Source of the DNA: an uncultured Collinsella sp.
GTDB lineage: Bacteria; Actinomycetota; Coriobacteriia; Coriobacteriales; Coriobacteriaceae
Assembly: GCA_900544225.1 (NCBI GenBank)
Contig: UQUD01000078.1
Coordinates: 1 to 8,465 of the forward strand
Reading direction: 5' to 3'
DNA: 8,465 nucleotides
Every line of letters begins with the position of its first letter. The stretch's first letter is position 1. The notes beneath the pieces are model-generated. The model searched no databases and had not been told where the DNA came from. It saw only the letters and a list, made by a program, of their open reading frames with translations. A program made the translations under genes and the position numbers. Shown here piece by piece: positions 1-6,134 of this stretch.

Positions 1-86
1 CCGGAGCCGCCCTTATATCGTTCCACGCGCAGTTTCGCAGCGAAGCGAGAATGTTTGAGCATGGAATGATATAAGGGCGGCTCCGG
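1..86. repeat. Large imperfect palindrome (25-bp arms) at the window edge
   Basis: Bases 1-25 and 62-86 are reverse complements except for one position (G20 against T67, a G-U pair in RNA read on the plus strand). The 36-base spacer contains a smaller TTCGC/GCGAA palindrome at 34-44. The arms begin CCGGAGCCGCCC and run into an AT-rich TTATATC stretch. The element lies 19 bases beyond the stop codon of the minus-strand glycosyltransferase gene. It could be that gene's transcription terminator, but no T-tract is visible on the right side and the left side is cut off by the window. The length of the arms suggests a dispersed extragenic palindrome. Because it starts at base 1, the repeat may extend further left. 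Confidence 0.75.
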
Positions 87-105
87 CAGAGCGGCGGACA
101 TTCGA

Positions 106-1407
106 CTAGCGGATATGCGCGGGCTTTCCGCCCCAGTAGAAGCGGCAGAAGGCTCGTTTGCGCTTTTGGGGCTTGCCTGCAAGTTCCATGGTTGCGATGG
201 CGATATCCTCGGCTGCGCGTGGACGGCGCAGCACTTCGCCGTTAATGAGCAGTGCCTTGAGCGATTCGGGATGATCGTGGAGATGGCGCAGTGTCACGAT
301 GAGCTCGCGTGCGGTGGTGACATGCATGCTGGCGCCCATGCCGGTGAGCATGGTGGTGTTGGCCTTTTCCTGGCCATATGATTTGCCCAGTAGAATCATC
401 GGCAGGTGTGCGCACAGGCATTCGGTAACAGTGAGTCCGCCCGATTTGAGAATTGCCAGGTCACAGCCGTGCATAAGCGCTGCCATGTCATCGACATAGT
501 CAAGAACCGTGACGTTCTCGAGTTTCATGGCCTCGAAAAGCGTTTTGAGGCGGGTGGCATATTCGCCATCCTTGCCCGGCAAAAAGACAAAGTGCATGTC
601 CTCGAAGCTGCGTAGGAAGGGGAGGGTGTGGTCCATCGCCGCGCGAAAGCGAACGTACGGTTGCGGTAAGCTGGCACCAGCCATTACCAGCACAATGGTC
701 TTGTTGGTGGGGAGATTGAACTTCTTTAGCTCTTCCTCACGATTGTAATCCGTATCGAACCCGGCGCGAATGGGGATGCCTGTAATGCGGATCTTTGCCT
801 CGGGAACCTTGCGGGGGCGGAGTGTTTCGGCCATAAACTCATTTGCCACGCAGAATAGGTCGGTGTCCTTATGGGGCCACCAGCCCTCGACCTCGTAATC
901 GGTCGGTACGCAAATGACGGGATAATCGATGCCCGTAATGATGCGCGCGCCGACGGCGACGTTGGCTGCCGTGATGTGCGTGGCGACCACGGCAATGGGC
1001 CTACGAGTCCGAACGTACTCGTTAAATGCGGGGAACATGATGCGCGACCATGCCGTGCCACCGCCCCAAAGCAGGTGTCCGGTAAGGGTATAACGCCAGG
1101 TCAAGTCATAAATTGGGCGCGTGGCGCCGGTAAACGAGGCGGCCGTTTTGTTGCCGTCGAATTTTATGCGTCCAAAATCGAGGATATCGAGCACTTCAAT
1201 CTCAACATCCTCGGGGATGCCATTGGTGCCGCGGATAAGGTCGAATGCCTGCGCAATCGCATTTGCGGCGGCCTTGTGGCCCGAGCCGACCGAGGCATGC
1301 ACGATGGTCACGAGAGGTTTTTGCTGAGCCAAGAGCGTGGTTTGTTCCGATTGGGGAGTGCTGTGTGTGAGCAGGGGAGCGTCGTCGCGCGTCTGCGTTT
1401 GATCCAT
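106..1407 (-). CDS. MGDG synthase-family glycosyltransferase (UgtP-like, probable glycolipid synthase)
   Basis: A 433-residue GT-B glycosyltransferase of the MGDG synthase / UgtP / MurG superfamily. Such enzymes transfer a sugar from a UDP-sugar to diacylglycerol at the inner face of the membrane, giving glycolipid or lipoteichoic-acid anchors. The N-terminal MGDG-synthase domain starts near residue 32 with HASVGSGHKAAANAI (37-51). The linker motif TGIPIRAGF is at 209-217. The C-terminal nucleotide-sugar domain holds KSGGLTVTE (321-329) and GQEKAN (345-350), the usual donor-binding signature. The protein is about 50 residues longer than B. subtilis UgtP; the extra length is a polar N-terminal leader (1-30) and a basic tail (KPQKRKR, 412-418) that could help membrane association. 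The ATG is supported by GGGGAG six bases upstream. The family is clear, but the sugar and acceptor cannot be read from sequence. Confidence 0.85.
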   Translation of the reverse strand: MDQTQTRDDAPLLTHSTPQSEQTTLLAQQKPLVTIVHASVGSGHKAAANAIAQAFDLIRGTNGIPEDVEIEVLDILDFGRIKFDGNKTAASFTGATRPIYDLTWRYTLTGHLLWGGGTAWSRIMFPAFNEYVRTRRPIAVVATHITAANVAVGARIITGIDYPVICVPTDYEVEGWWPHKDTDLFCVANEFMAETLRPRKVPEAKIRITGIPIRAGFDTDYNREEELKKFNLPTNKTIVLVMAGASLPQPYVRFRAAMDHTLPFLRSFEDMHFVFLPGKDGEYATRLKTLFEAMKLENVTVLDYVDDMAALMHGCDLAILKSGGLTVTECLCAHLPMILLGKSYGQEKANTTMLTGMGASMHVTTARELIVTLRHLHDHPESLKALLINGEVLRRPRAAEDIAIATMELAGKPQKRKRAFCRFYWGGKPAHIR

Positions 1408-1443
1408 CGATAACTCCCCTTCATCTTAGTTTCGCAAGGAATC

Positions 1444-1449
1444 ATTGTA
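1444..1449 (-). promoter_or_regulatory. Possible -10 box of the glycosyltransferase gene
   Basis: On the minus strand this reads TACAAT, five of six matches to TATAAT, and would give a leader of about 30 bases. No good -35 is found at 17 bases; the closest, TTAGAC, is 19 bases away. A weak call based only on motif and position in the divergent intergenic region. Confidence 0.3.
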
Positions 1450-1457
1450 GTGCATGA

Positions 1458-1487
1458 GTGTCACGTTCGTCTAAATTTGGGTATGAG
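1458..1487 (+). promoter_or_regulatory. Possible trxB promoter
   Basis: GTGTCA (1458-1463) and TATGAG (1482-1487) are separated by 18 bases, with four of six matches each to the sigma-70 consensus. Transcription would start near 1494 and leave a leader of about 30 bases before the trxB ATG. This would exclude translation from the upstream in-frame GTG at 1450. Motif evidence only. Confidence 0.28.
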
Positions 1488-1511
1488 CGCAAAGAACGCC
1501 AATCTTTCGAC

Positions 1512-1517
1512 AGGAGG
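1512..1517 (+). promoter_or_regulatory. Strong Shine-Dalgarno site that sets the trxB start
   Basis: AGGAGG lies seven bases before the ATG at 1525. It decides in favour of that ATG over the in-frame GTG at 1450, which has no comparable site and would add 25 residues before the Rossmann fold. Confidence 0.85.
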
Positions 1518-1524
1518 TCTCTTC

Positions 1525-2463
1525 ATGACTACCCATCAGCCGATCGATGTTGCTATTATCGGCGGCGGCCCTGCGGGCTATGCCGCAGCCATTTATGCGG
1601 CGCGTGCCAACCTAACGACGACTGTGATTGAACAGGGCATGTCGGGAGGACAGATCGCCACAACCAATGAGGTCGAGAACTATCCGGGCATTCCGCTGCT
1701 GAGTGGAGCCGAGCTTGGCGAGCGTTTTCAGCAGCATGCAGAGGGCCTGGGAGCACAGGTTGCATGGAGCATGGTTACGGGTATCGATTACGATGCCGAT
1801 TCAGCGCTGTTTACGGTACATCACGATACGGGCGATACGGTTGCCTCGAGCGTTATCGCTTGCATGGGTGCCACGCCGCGATCTGCGGGTTTTGTTGGCG
1901 AGGATACGTATCGCGGTCGTGGCGTTTCGTATTGCGCGACGTGCGACGGCATGTTCTTTCGTGGCAAGCAGGTTTTTGTTATCGGCGGCGGCAATGCTGC
2001 CTGCGAGGAAGCCCTGTTCTTGTCAGAAATCGCCAGCAGCGTGACCATCGTTTTGCGCCGCGATCAGTTCCGTGCCCCTGATGGCGTGGTTCAAAAGGTG
2101 CTCGCAAAAGATAATATTTCAGTTAGGTACCAAACTAGTATTGTCGAACTATCGGGCGAGGCTATGCCCACGACTATCACGTTTAAGGACAACGCTACCG
2201 GTGGTACCTATTCTGAGTCCTTTGATCCTGGTTCGTTTGGCATTTTTGTCTTTGCTGGCACGCAGCCGCATACCGAGCTTGTAGAGCATCTGGTGGATTT
2301 GGCGCCCGACGGCGGTATTTTGACCGACGAATCGATGGCCACGCGCACGCCTGGCTTATTTGCTGCCGGCGATATCCGTTCCAAGCGGTTACGCCAAGTT
2401 GTGACCGCTGTTTCTGATGGAGCCATAGCGGCTACCAGCGCATACGCTTTTCTACGCGGATAA
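1525..2463 (+). CDS. trxB: Thioredoxin reductase
   Basis: A 312-residue low-molecular-weight thioredoxin reductase, the family's usual length. It moves electrons from NADPH through FAD and a redox disulfide to thioredoxin in the cytoplasm. The N-terminal FAD Rossmann motif GGGPAG is at 13-18. The redox-active CATC is at 137-140 and the NADPH-binding GGGNAA at 154-159. The second FAD motif, PGLFAAGDIR followed by RQVVTA, runs from 276 to 295. The 2'-phosphate-binding segment reads LRRDQFR (177-183): the arginines of the usual HRRxxxR motif are present but the histidine is leucine. No thioredoxin gene is adjacent. The gene is monocistronic, divergent from the glycosyltransferase, and ends in its own terminator. 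The start was chosen by the strong ribosome site seven bases upstream. Confidence 0.95.
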   Translation: MTTHQPIDVAIIGGGPAGYAAAIYAARANLTTTVIEQGMSGGQIATTNEVENYPGIPLLSGAELGERFQQHAEGLGAQVAWSMVTGIDYDADSALFTVHHDTGDTVASSVIACMGATPRSAGFVGEDTYRGRGVSYCATCDGMFFRGKQVFVIGGGNAACEEALFLSEIASSVTIVLRRDQFRAPDGVVQKVLAKDNISVRYQTSIVELSGEAMPTTITFKDNATGGTYSESFDPGSFGIFVFAGTQPHTELVEHLVDLAPDGGILTDESMATRTPGLFAAGDIRSKRLRQVVTAVSDGAIAATSAYAFLRG

Positions 2464-2502
2464 GTGCGATAATATATCTTATGTAAGGTTGTTCTATCAC
2501 TT

Positions 2503-2554
2503 AAACATCCTGCACAACGAGCTTAAGGCAACGTTGTCGCGGGATGTTTTGTTG
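2503..2554 (+). terminator. Intrinsic terminator of trxB
   Basis: The 5' arm AACATCCTGCACAACG (2504-2519) pairs with CGTTGTCGCGGGATGTT (2532-2548). The pairing covers 16 positions with one G-U pair and one bulged C, around a 12-base loop. A T-rich run TTTTGTTGT follows from 2547. It lies 40 bases after the trxB stop. The pairing was checked base by base. Confidence 0.88.
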
Positions 2555-2624
2555 TGCAAAGTCTGAGCCAATTATCTTGCGGCCGGACCCGAGCCAAAGC
2601 CGATGATCATATCGTTCATTGTGG

Positions 2625-2654
2625 TATGCAAAACTAGATAATCTAGAATACAAT
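2625..2654 (+). promoter_or_regulatory. Candidate promoter of the DUF1836 gene
   Basis: A TACAAT box (2649-2654, five of six) is preceded, 18 bases upstream, by TATGCA (2625-2630, three of six to TTGACA). Transcription would start near 2661, 18 bases before the ATG. An overlapping TATAAA at 2654-2659 is an alternative but would leave almost no leader. The -35 is weak, as expected of a regulated promoter. Confidence 0.4.
2634..2646. promoter_or_regulatory. 13-bp palindrome in the promoter spacer (candidate operator)
   Basis: CTAGAT-A-ATCTAG is a perfect inverted repeat with a one-base centre. It sits between the proposed -35 and -10 boxes of the DUF1836 gene, a typical place for a repressor to block RNA polymerase. 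The gene it controls encodes a probable DNA-binding protein, so autoregulation is the simplest guess. No binding data support this. Confidence 0.4.
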
Positions 2655-2667
2655 ATAAAAAATGAAC

Positions 2668-2673
2668 GGAGGT
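2668..2673 (+). promoter_or_regulatory. Shine-Dalgarno site that sets the DUF1836 start
   Basis: GGAGGT lies five bases before the ATG at 2679. It supports this start over the in-frame TTG at 2619, which lies upstream of the proposed promoter. Confidence 0.8.
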
Positions 2674-2678
2674 ACCAT

Positions 2679-3290
2679 ATGAATCACGTTAAACATGTCA
2701 TTCCTATGTCCGATACATCGGTTAGCATTAGCCCAGAGGATATTCAGCCCACGGTGCTACCTGATGCATTTATCCAGTCTGATATGGTCCGCAAACTCAA
2801 TACGCTCAGCTTGGCGCGCTATAACCAGTTGCCGAATGTAACGCTCTACCGTGACCAGGTTATTGAGTACATTGAACTGTGGATGGAGCCACTTTCGATT
2901 TGTGTGGAGCAGCCCGTCATTACGCCTTCGATGATCAACAACTACGTAAAGGTCGGCCTCGTTCCCGCTCCGGTTAAAAAGCAGTATGGTCGTGAGCAGA
3001 TTGCGCGTCTCATCGCCATCTGTATTTTTAAGCAGGTACTGCCCATCGCTGCGGTTCAGGCGCTCTTTAATATTCAGCGCCTGAGCTACGATGCGCCGAC
3101 CGCCTTTGACTATGTGGTCGATCAGCTCGAGGCATCGATTCGTGCGGCGTTCTCCATTGAGCAGGCTCCCGTAGCCGATACGGCTCATCAGGTCACACGC
3201 GAGTCGCTGCTCGTGCGCAGCGCGGTATCGTCTTTTGTATCGAAGGCGTATCTCATGAGCTATCTAAAGTTCAACGGGTTTAATAGCTAG
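2679..3290 (+). CDS. DUF1836 domain protein, probable DNA-binding regulator
   Basis: A 203-residue cytoplasmic protein with no signal peptide or membrane segment. The central part matches the DUF1836 family pattern. A segment around LPNVTLYRDQVIEYIE (51-66) is followed by the hallmark TPSMINNYVKVGLVPAP (81-97), then KKQYGREQIARLI (99-111) and a helix rich in I/L (CIFKQVLPIAAVQALF). This arrangement resembles a MerR-type winged helix: recognition helix, G-L-V-P turn, then a Y-x-R/K-E-x-I helix. As I recall, family members are treated as putative transcriptional regulators. The first 30 residues and the last 45 are specific to this protein. The gene stands alone between two terminators, with a palindrome in its promoter, and converges on degV. 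Its target genes and ligand are unknown. Confidence 0.8.
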   Translation: MNHVKHVIPMSDTSVSISPEDIQPTVLPDAFIQSDMVRKLNTLSLARYNQLPNVTLYRDQVIEYIELWMEPLSICVEQPVITPSMINNYVKVGLVPAPVKKQYGREQIARLIAICIFKQVLPIAAVQALFNIQRLSYDAPTAFDYVVDQLEASIRAAFSIEQAPVADTAHQVTRESLLVRSAVSSFVSKAYLMSYLKFNGFNS

Positions 3291-3302
3291 CCGATGTACA
3301 AG

Positions 3303-3350
3303 ACGGGCGGGACAAAGAGCCATCAGACACTTTATCCCGCCCGTGTTTTT
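3303..3350 (+). terminator. Intrinsic terminator between DUF1836 and degV
   Basis: ACGGGCGGGA (3303-3312) pairs perfectly with TCCCGCCCGT (3335-3344). Four more pairs (AAAG/CTTT) follow inside a C-A mismatch. A GTTTTT tail ends at 3350. It lies 12 bases after the DUF1836 stop. On the opposite strand the tail is only CTTGT, so it would stop degV transcripts less well, though it is the only hairpin available to them. Confidence 0.88.
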
Positions 3351-3363
3351 GTCTAGTTGGACG

Positions 3364-4230
3364 TTATCGGCCCGAAGCCACGCCCATGCCGTAGCCGATA
3401 ATGAGCCCGTGCATCTCGGCATAGTATGAATCCAGTCCGTTGCAGGGCATGATGATGGTCTTGGAGCCGGGCCAGTGTTCCACAATGCGGTTGGCAAGTG
3501 CCTGGGCACCCGCCTCATTTTCGACATGGTCGATGACGACTTCTCCACCGGTAAAGCCTTCGGCCTCCATGGTATCGACAATCTTGCCAAGCATCTTCTT
3601 TTCGCCACGGGTGTGACCAACGAGCTTAATCTCCCCTGACTCGCTTGCTGTGCCTAAAACTCGAATGTTGAGTTTATTGGCGATAACCCCGGCTGCCTTG
3701 GGAATACGTCCGGCCTTGGAGAGATTTTCGTAATTGCACAGGCTAAAGAGGATCTTGCTGTTCTGTTCCAGCTCATCAAAATAGTCGCAGGCTTCCTCAA
3801 ATGAAACCTCTGGATTGTTTGCGAGATAGCGGTCGAACAGCAGGAAGATCAGATCCATTTTGCCGCCGGCTCCGCGTGAATTGACCAAATGAATCTGTCG
3901 GTTCGGATCCTCGGCAAGAACCAAATCGCGTGCCGTGGCCGCGGCATTATAGCTTCCCGAGACGCCCTCCGAGATGGGCATGCAAATCGTCTTGTCGGCA
4001 AGCCTAAAGAGTTCGGTCCACTCGCCTACGCTCGGACAGGCACTCGAAGAAGCGCCCGACTCCGCCTGCACGGCGCAATTGAGTTCGTGAACGTCGAGCG
4101 TGAGGTCATCGACGAACTCACGCTCCCCCACTCGAATTTTGAGGGGTGCAAATGCAAAGATGGTATGGGGCGCGGTCGGTTGCCAATCGCGGAGGTTGCA
4201 GCTCGAATCGGAGATAAGTGCCCAGCTCAT
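3364..4230 (-). CDS. DegV family protein (fatty-acid-binding, FakB-like)
   Basis: A 288-residue DegV-family protein, the usual length. Family members bind one long-chain fatty acid in the cytoplasm. Those of the FakB type present it to the kinase FakA, giving acyl-phosphate for phospholipid synthesis. The N-terminus has the typical ISDSSCNL (6-13). The second motif reads SACPS (63-67) where the family usually has TSQPS. The third, SEGVSGSYNAA (87-97), supplies the serine near the carboxylate. LSKAGRIPKAA (170-180) and the C-terminal YYAEMHGLIIGYGMG (269-283) are also family hallmarks. The ATG is preceded by AAAGGA at six bases. It is a single gene with its own promoter, and no fakA is visible in the window. 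Family assignment is firm; the FakB role is inferred. Confidence 0.88.
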   Translation of the reverse strand: MSWALISDSSCNLRDWQPTAPHTIFAFAPLKIRVGEREFVDDLTLDVHELNCAVQAESGASSSACPSVGEWTELFRLADKTICMPISEGVSGSYNAAATARDLVLAEDPNRQIHLVNSRGAGGKMDLIFLLFDRYLANNPEVSFEEACDYFDELEQNSKILFSLCNYENLSKAGRIPKAAGVIANKLNIRVLGTASESGEIKLVGHTRGEKKMLGKIVDTMEAEGFTGGEVVIDHVENEAGAQALANRIVEHWPGSKTIIMPCNGLDSYYAEMHGLIIGYGMGVASGR

Positions 4231-4259
4231 AGAGGGTCCTTTCTAAATGTTTCTCATAT

Positions 4260-4288
4260 ATTATAACCATCTTGCTTACCTATGAAAC
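4260..4288 (-). promoter_or_regulatory. degV promoter
   Basis: A perfect TATAAT (4260-4265 on the minus strand) lies about 30 bases before the degV ATG. At 17 bases spacing the -35 position reads GTTTCA (4283-4288), three of six to consensus. The strong -10 with a weak -35 would fit a promoter helped by an activator. Confidence 0.55.
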
Positions 4289-4294
4289 GTGCAT

Positions 4295-4311
4295 CTAGTA
4301 TTGAAAACTAG
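4295..4311. promoter_or_regulatory. 17-bp imperfect palindrome upstream of degV
   Basis: CTAGTATTGAAAACTAG is symmetric at seven of eight pair positions around a central G. It lies about 42 to 58 bases upstream of the expected degV transcription start, where activators often bind. It shares the words AAAACTAG and ATCTAG with the palindrome upstream of the DUF1836 gene. A candidate protein-binding site, not demonstrated. Confidence 0.35.
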
Positions 4312-4340
4312 CTCATTGGGATCATGTATGGAGCACGGTC

Positions 4341-4381
4341 CTAAATAAATGAACCTCGCAGCCCAAAGACCACGAGGTTCA
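4341..4381 (-). terminator. Intrinsic terminator of the five-gene operon
   Basis: Read on the minus strand, TGAACCTCG (4373-4381) and CGAGGTTCA (4350-4358) form a perfect 9-bp stem around a 14-base loop. TTTATTTAG follows. It starts about 25 bases after the NlpC/P60 stop codon. Confidence 0.85.
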
Positions 4382-4405
4382 CATTCGTTTGCTATACAGA
4401 GTGAC

Positions 4406-5533
4406 TTAGTAGCGCACGAAAATGTAGTTGTTGTTCATGCCGGCTGCGACAGAGCTGATGATAACGCCCGTGTTGTAGTCGGAAGCATGGATCATCTGGC
4501 CGCCACCAATATAGATGCCGGTGTGGTAAGAGTTGACCACAACGTCACCCGGCTGAGGATCGGAAACGCGCGTCCAACCCATAAACGTGCCGGTGGTGCC
4601 CAAACGGCAGTAGCGACCGGTGAGGCAGTAGCTCACAAAGCCGGAGCAGTCAAAGCTGTCCGGGCCAATGCCGCCCCAGGAATAAGCACAACCAAGCTTG
4701 CTGTAGGCGCGCGAAACAACACTGCCGCCGTCAACGGACTGGCTCGGCGCCGAAGGGGTTGGAGCCGGAGCCGGAGCCGGAGCGGGCTGCGGCGCAGGGG
4801 CAGGAGCGGGCGTGGGAGTGGGGGCAGGCGTGTTGCCGCCGTCATTGGTCGTACCGCCACCTTTGTTAGTGTTCTCAGTCGTGCCAGTGGTCTCGGTGCT
4901 CACCGTGGCCTTCTCGGCGGTGCTGGCGTTAATGCCGGCCTGCAGTGCTGCGTTGGCCTCGGCCTCGGCGGCAAGCTCGGCCTGCAGTTGGGAGTCCAGA
5001 GAGCTCACAACATTCTGAGCCTCGGCCTGCTGAGCATTGAGCTCGTCAACCTTCTTTTGTGTGGCGGCGACGTTCTTCTCCTGCTCGGCCTGCTTGTCGG
5101 TGAGCTCCTGCTTAAGCTCCTTGACATCTTGGATGGTCTGGGCCTGCTTGTCGGAAACCTTGCCGTAGTAGAACAGGCGGTTGAGCATATCGCCTAGGTC
5201 ATCGACGCCCGTCAGGACCTGGAGCAGGCTCAGACCGCCGGTCTTGTACTCACCGGCAACGTAGTTAGAGAGCTTGACCTGACCATCGGCGATCTCCTGC
5301 TGCTTTTGCGTGATCTCACCGGCGGTCTGGTCGAGTGCTTGCGTCTGAGTGGCGAGCTCGTCGTAGATCTGCTGGGTTTGCGTGCCGATCTGCTCGAGCT
5401 TGGTACGAGCAGCGGCAAGGTCGGATGCGGTATCGGCATAGGCAGGAGCCGCGAGGCCCAGGCCCAAAACACAAGCGAGGGTTGCCGTAGCAGCGCAGCG
5501 TGCCATGTTTTTGTGCGTGTTTGCTGTGCGCAT
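4406..5533 (-). CDS. Secreted NlpC/P60 peptidoglycan endopeptidase with coiled-coil N-terminus (CwlO/PcsB-like)
   Basis: A 375-residue exported cell-wall hydrolase. A signal peptide (1-33) has a hydrophobic core and an AYA-D cleavage site. Residues 36 to about 200 are a Gln/Glu/Lys-rich coiled coil. The segment LLQVLTGVDDLGDMLNRL (103-120) resembles the PcsB/CwlO hinge. A Pro/Ala-rich linker (236-263) leads to an NlpC/P60 domain (268-375). The expected catalytic residues are visible: Cys in DCSGF (C296), His in YHTGIYIGGG (H337), and His in MIHAS (H349). Such enzymes cut the stem peptide between D-glutamate and the third residue. Coiled-coil members are often held inactive until FtsEX or another partner relieves them. 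The gene is last in the operon, 32 bases after apt, with AAGGA six bases before the ATG. Confidence 0.9.
   Translation of the reverse strand: MRTANTHKNMARCAATATLACVLGLGLAAPAYADTASDLAAARTKLEQIGTQTQQIYDELATQTQALDQTAGEITQKQQEIADGQVKLSNYVAGEYKTGGLSLLQVLTGVDDLGDMLNRLFYYGKVSDKQAQTIQDVKELKQELTDKQAEQEKNVAATQKKVDELNAQQAEAQNVVSSLDSQLQAELAAEAEANAALQAGINASTAEKATVSTETTGTTENTNKGGGTTNDGGNTPAPTPTPAPAPAPQPAPAPAPAPTPSAPSQSVDGGSVVSRAYSKLGCAYSWGGIGPDSFDCSGFVSYCLTGRYCRLGTTGTFMGWTRVSDPQPGDVVVNSYHTGIYIGGGQMIHASDYNTGVIISSVAAGMNNNYIFVRY
4745..4828 (-). repeat. Low-complexity Pro/Ala repeat inside the NlpC/P60 gene
   Basis: Codons 236-263 encode alternating Pro-Ala and Pro-Thr units. On the plus strand this shows as a GGAGCC/GGAGCG/GGGGCA-type imperfect tandem repeat. 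It makes a stiff linker that spans the wall between the coiled coil and the catalytic domain. Repeats of this type often vary in length between strains. Confidence 0.8.
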
Positions 5534-5565
5534 GGAGCTTCCTTTCCGGTATCTAAGGGTAGCGG

Positions 5566-6096
5566 CTAGTCCACCGTTACCAGGCTAAAGAGCTCGACGT
5601 CCTCGTTGGAGGGCGTGAGCTTCTCGCGCGGGTTGAGAAACGCAAGCTCAAGGATACAACCGTAGCCTACAAGCTTTGCGCCCATATCTCGCACCAGTTT
5701 ACCTGTTGCCTCGACGGTTCCACCCGTCGCGACCAAGTCATCCAGAATCAACACGGTATCTTTAGAGGTAATGGCATCGGCGTGGATCTCGATAGAGTCG
5801 GTGCCGTATTCGAGCTCGTAGCTCTGGCTCACCGTCTTGCGCGGCAGCTTGCCCGGCTTGCGCGCGGGCACAAATCCAGCGCGCAGAGCGACGGCCACGG
5901 GCACGCCAACCATAAAGCCGCGAGCCTCGGGACCCACGACCTTGGTGATGCCCATGCCGGCAAAATGCTCGGCCAGGGCATCTACCATGGCCTTTAGTGC
6001 CTCGGGATTACCAAAGAGCGGCGTGATGTCCTTAAAGACGACTCCGGGCTCGGGATAGTCGGGGATGTCGACGATATGAGATTCGAAGTCGTACAT
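5566..6096 (-). CDS. apt: Adenine phosphoribosyltransferase
   Basis: A 176-residue type I phosphoribosyltransferase. It salvages adenine with PRPP to give AMP and pyrophosphate in the cytoplasm. Near the N-terminus, IPDYPEPGVVFKDITPLF (10-27) is typical of Apt. Next come the PEARGF loop (56-61), RKPGKLP (79-85) and the LEYG segment (95-98). The PRPP-binding signature VLILDDLVATGGT is at 115-127. I chose the ATG at 6096 because AAAGGT lies six bases before it and the length fits the family. The in-frame ATG at 6111 would add five residues and has no ribosome site. It lies between the MerR gene (38-base gap) and the NlpC/P60 gene (32-base gap), so it is co-transcribed with both. No other purine gene is present. 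Confidence 0.93.
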   Translation of the reverse strand: MYDFESHIVDIPDYPEPGVVFKDITPLFGNPEALKAMVDALAEHFAGMGITKVVGPEARGFMVGVPVAVALRAGFVPARKPGKLPRKTVSQSYELEYGTDSIEIHADAITSKDTVLILDDLVATGGTVEATGKLVRDMGAKLVGYGCILELAFLNPREKLTPSNEDVELFSLVTVD

Positions 6097-6102
6097 GGCA
6101 TG

Positions 6103-6108
6103 ACCTTT
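6103..6108 (-). promoter_or_regulatory. Shine-Dalgarno site that sets the apt start
   Basis: AAAGGT on the minus strand lies six bases before the ATG at 6096. It falls inside the longer reading frame from 6111, which itself is preceded only by GCCTCCC. This is why the shorter start is preferred. Confidence 0.7.
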
Positions 6109-6134
6109 CATGGGAGGCTGGTTTGCAGCAGCGT

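Noticed and set aside
871..1413. Plus-strand open frame opposite the glycosyltransferase gene
   Set aside because: It has no family motif and is a GC-driven antisense shadow of a gene with firm conserved motifs.
1450..1524. N-terminal extension of TrxB from a GTG at 1450
   Set aside because: No ribosome site precedes it, it would overlap the likely promoter, and the family starts just before the Rossmann motif. The AGGAGG before 1525 is decisive.
4349..5197. Long plus-strand open frame (282 codons) opposite the NlpC/P60 gene
   Set aside because: It lies antisense to a gene with a clear signal peptide, catalytic triad, ribosome site and terminator. Its product is low-complexity Arg/Gly/Leu-rich, as expected from the reverse of Ala/Gln-rich codons.
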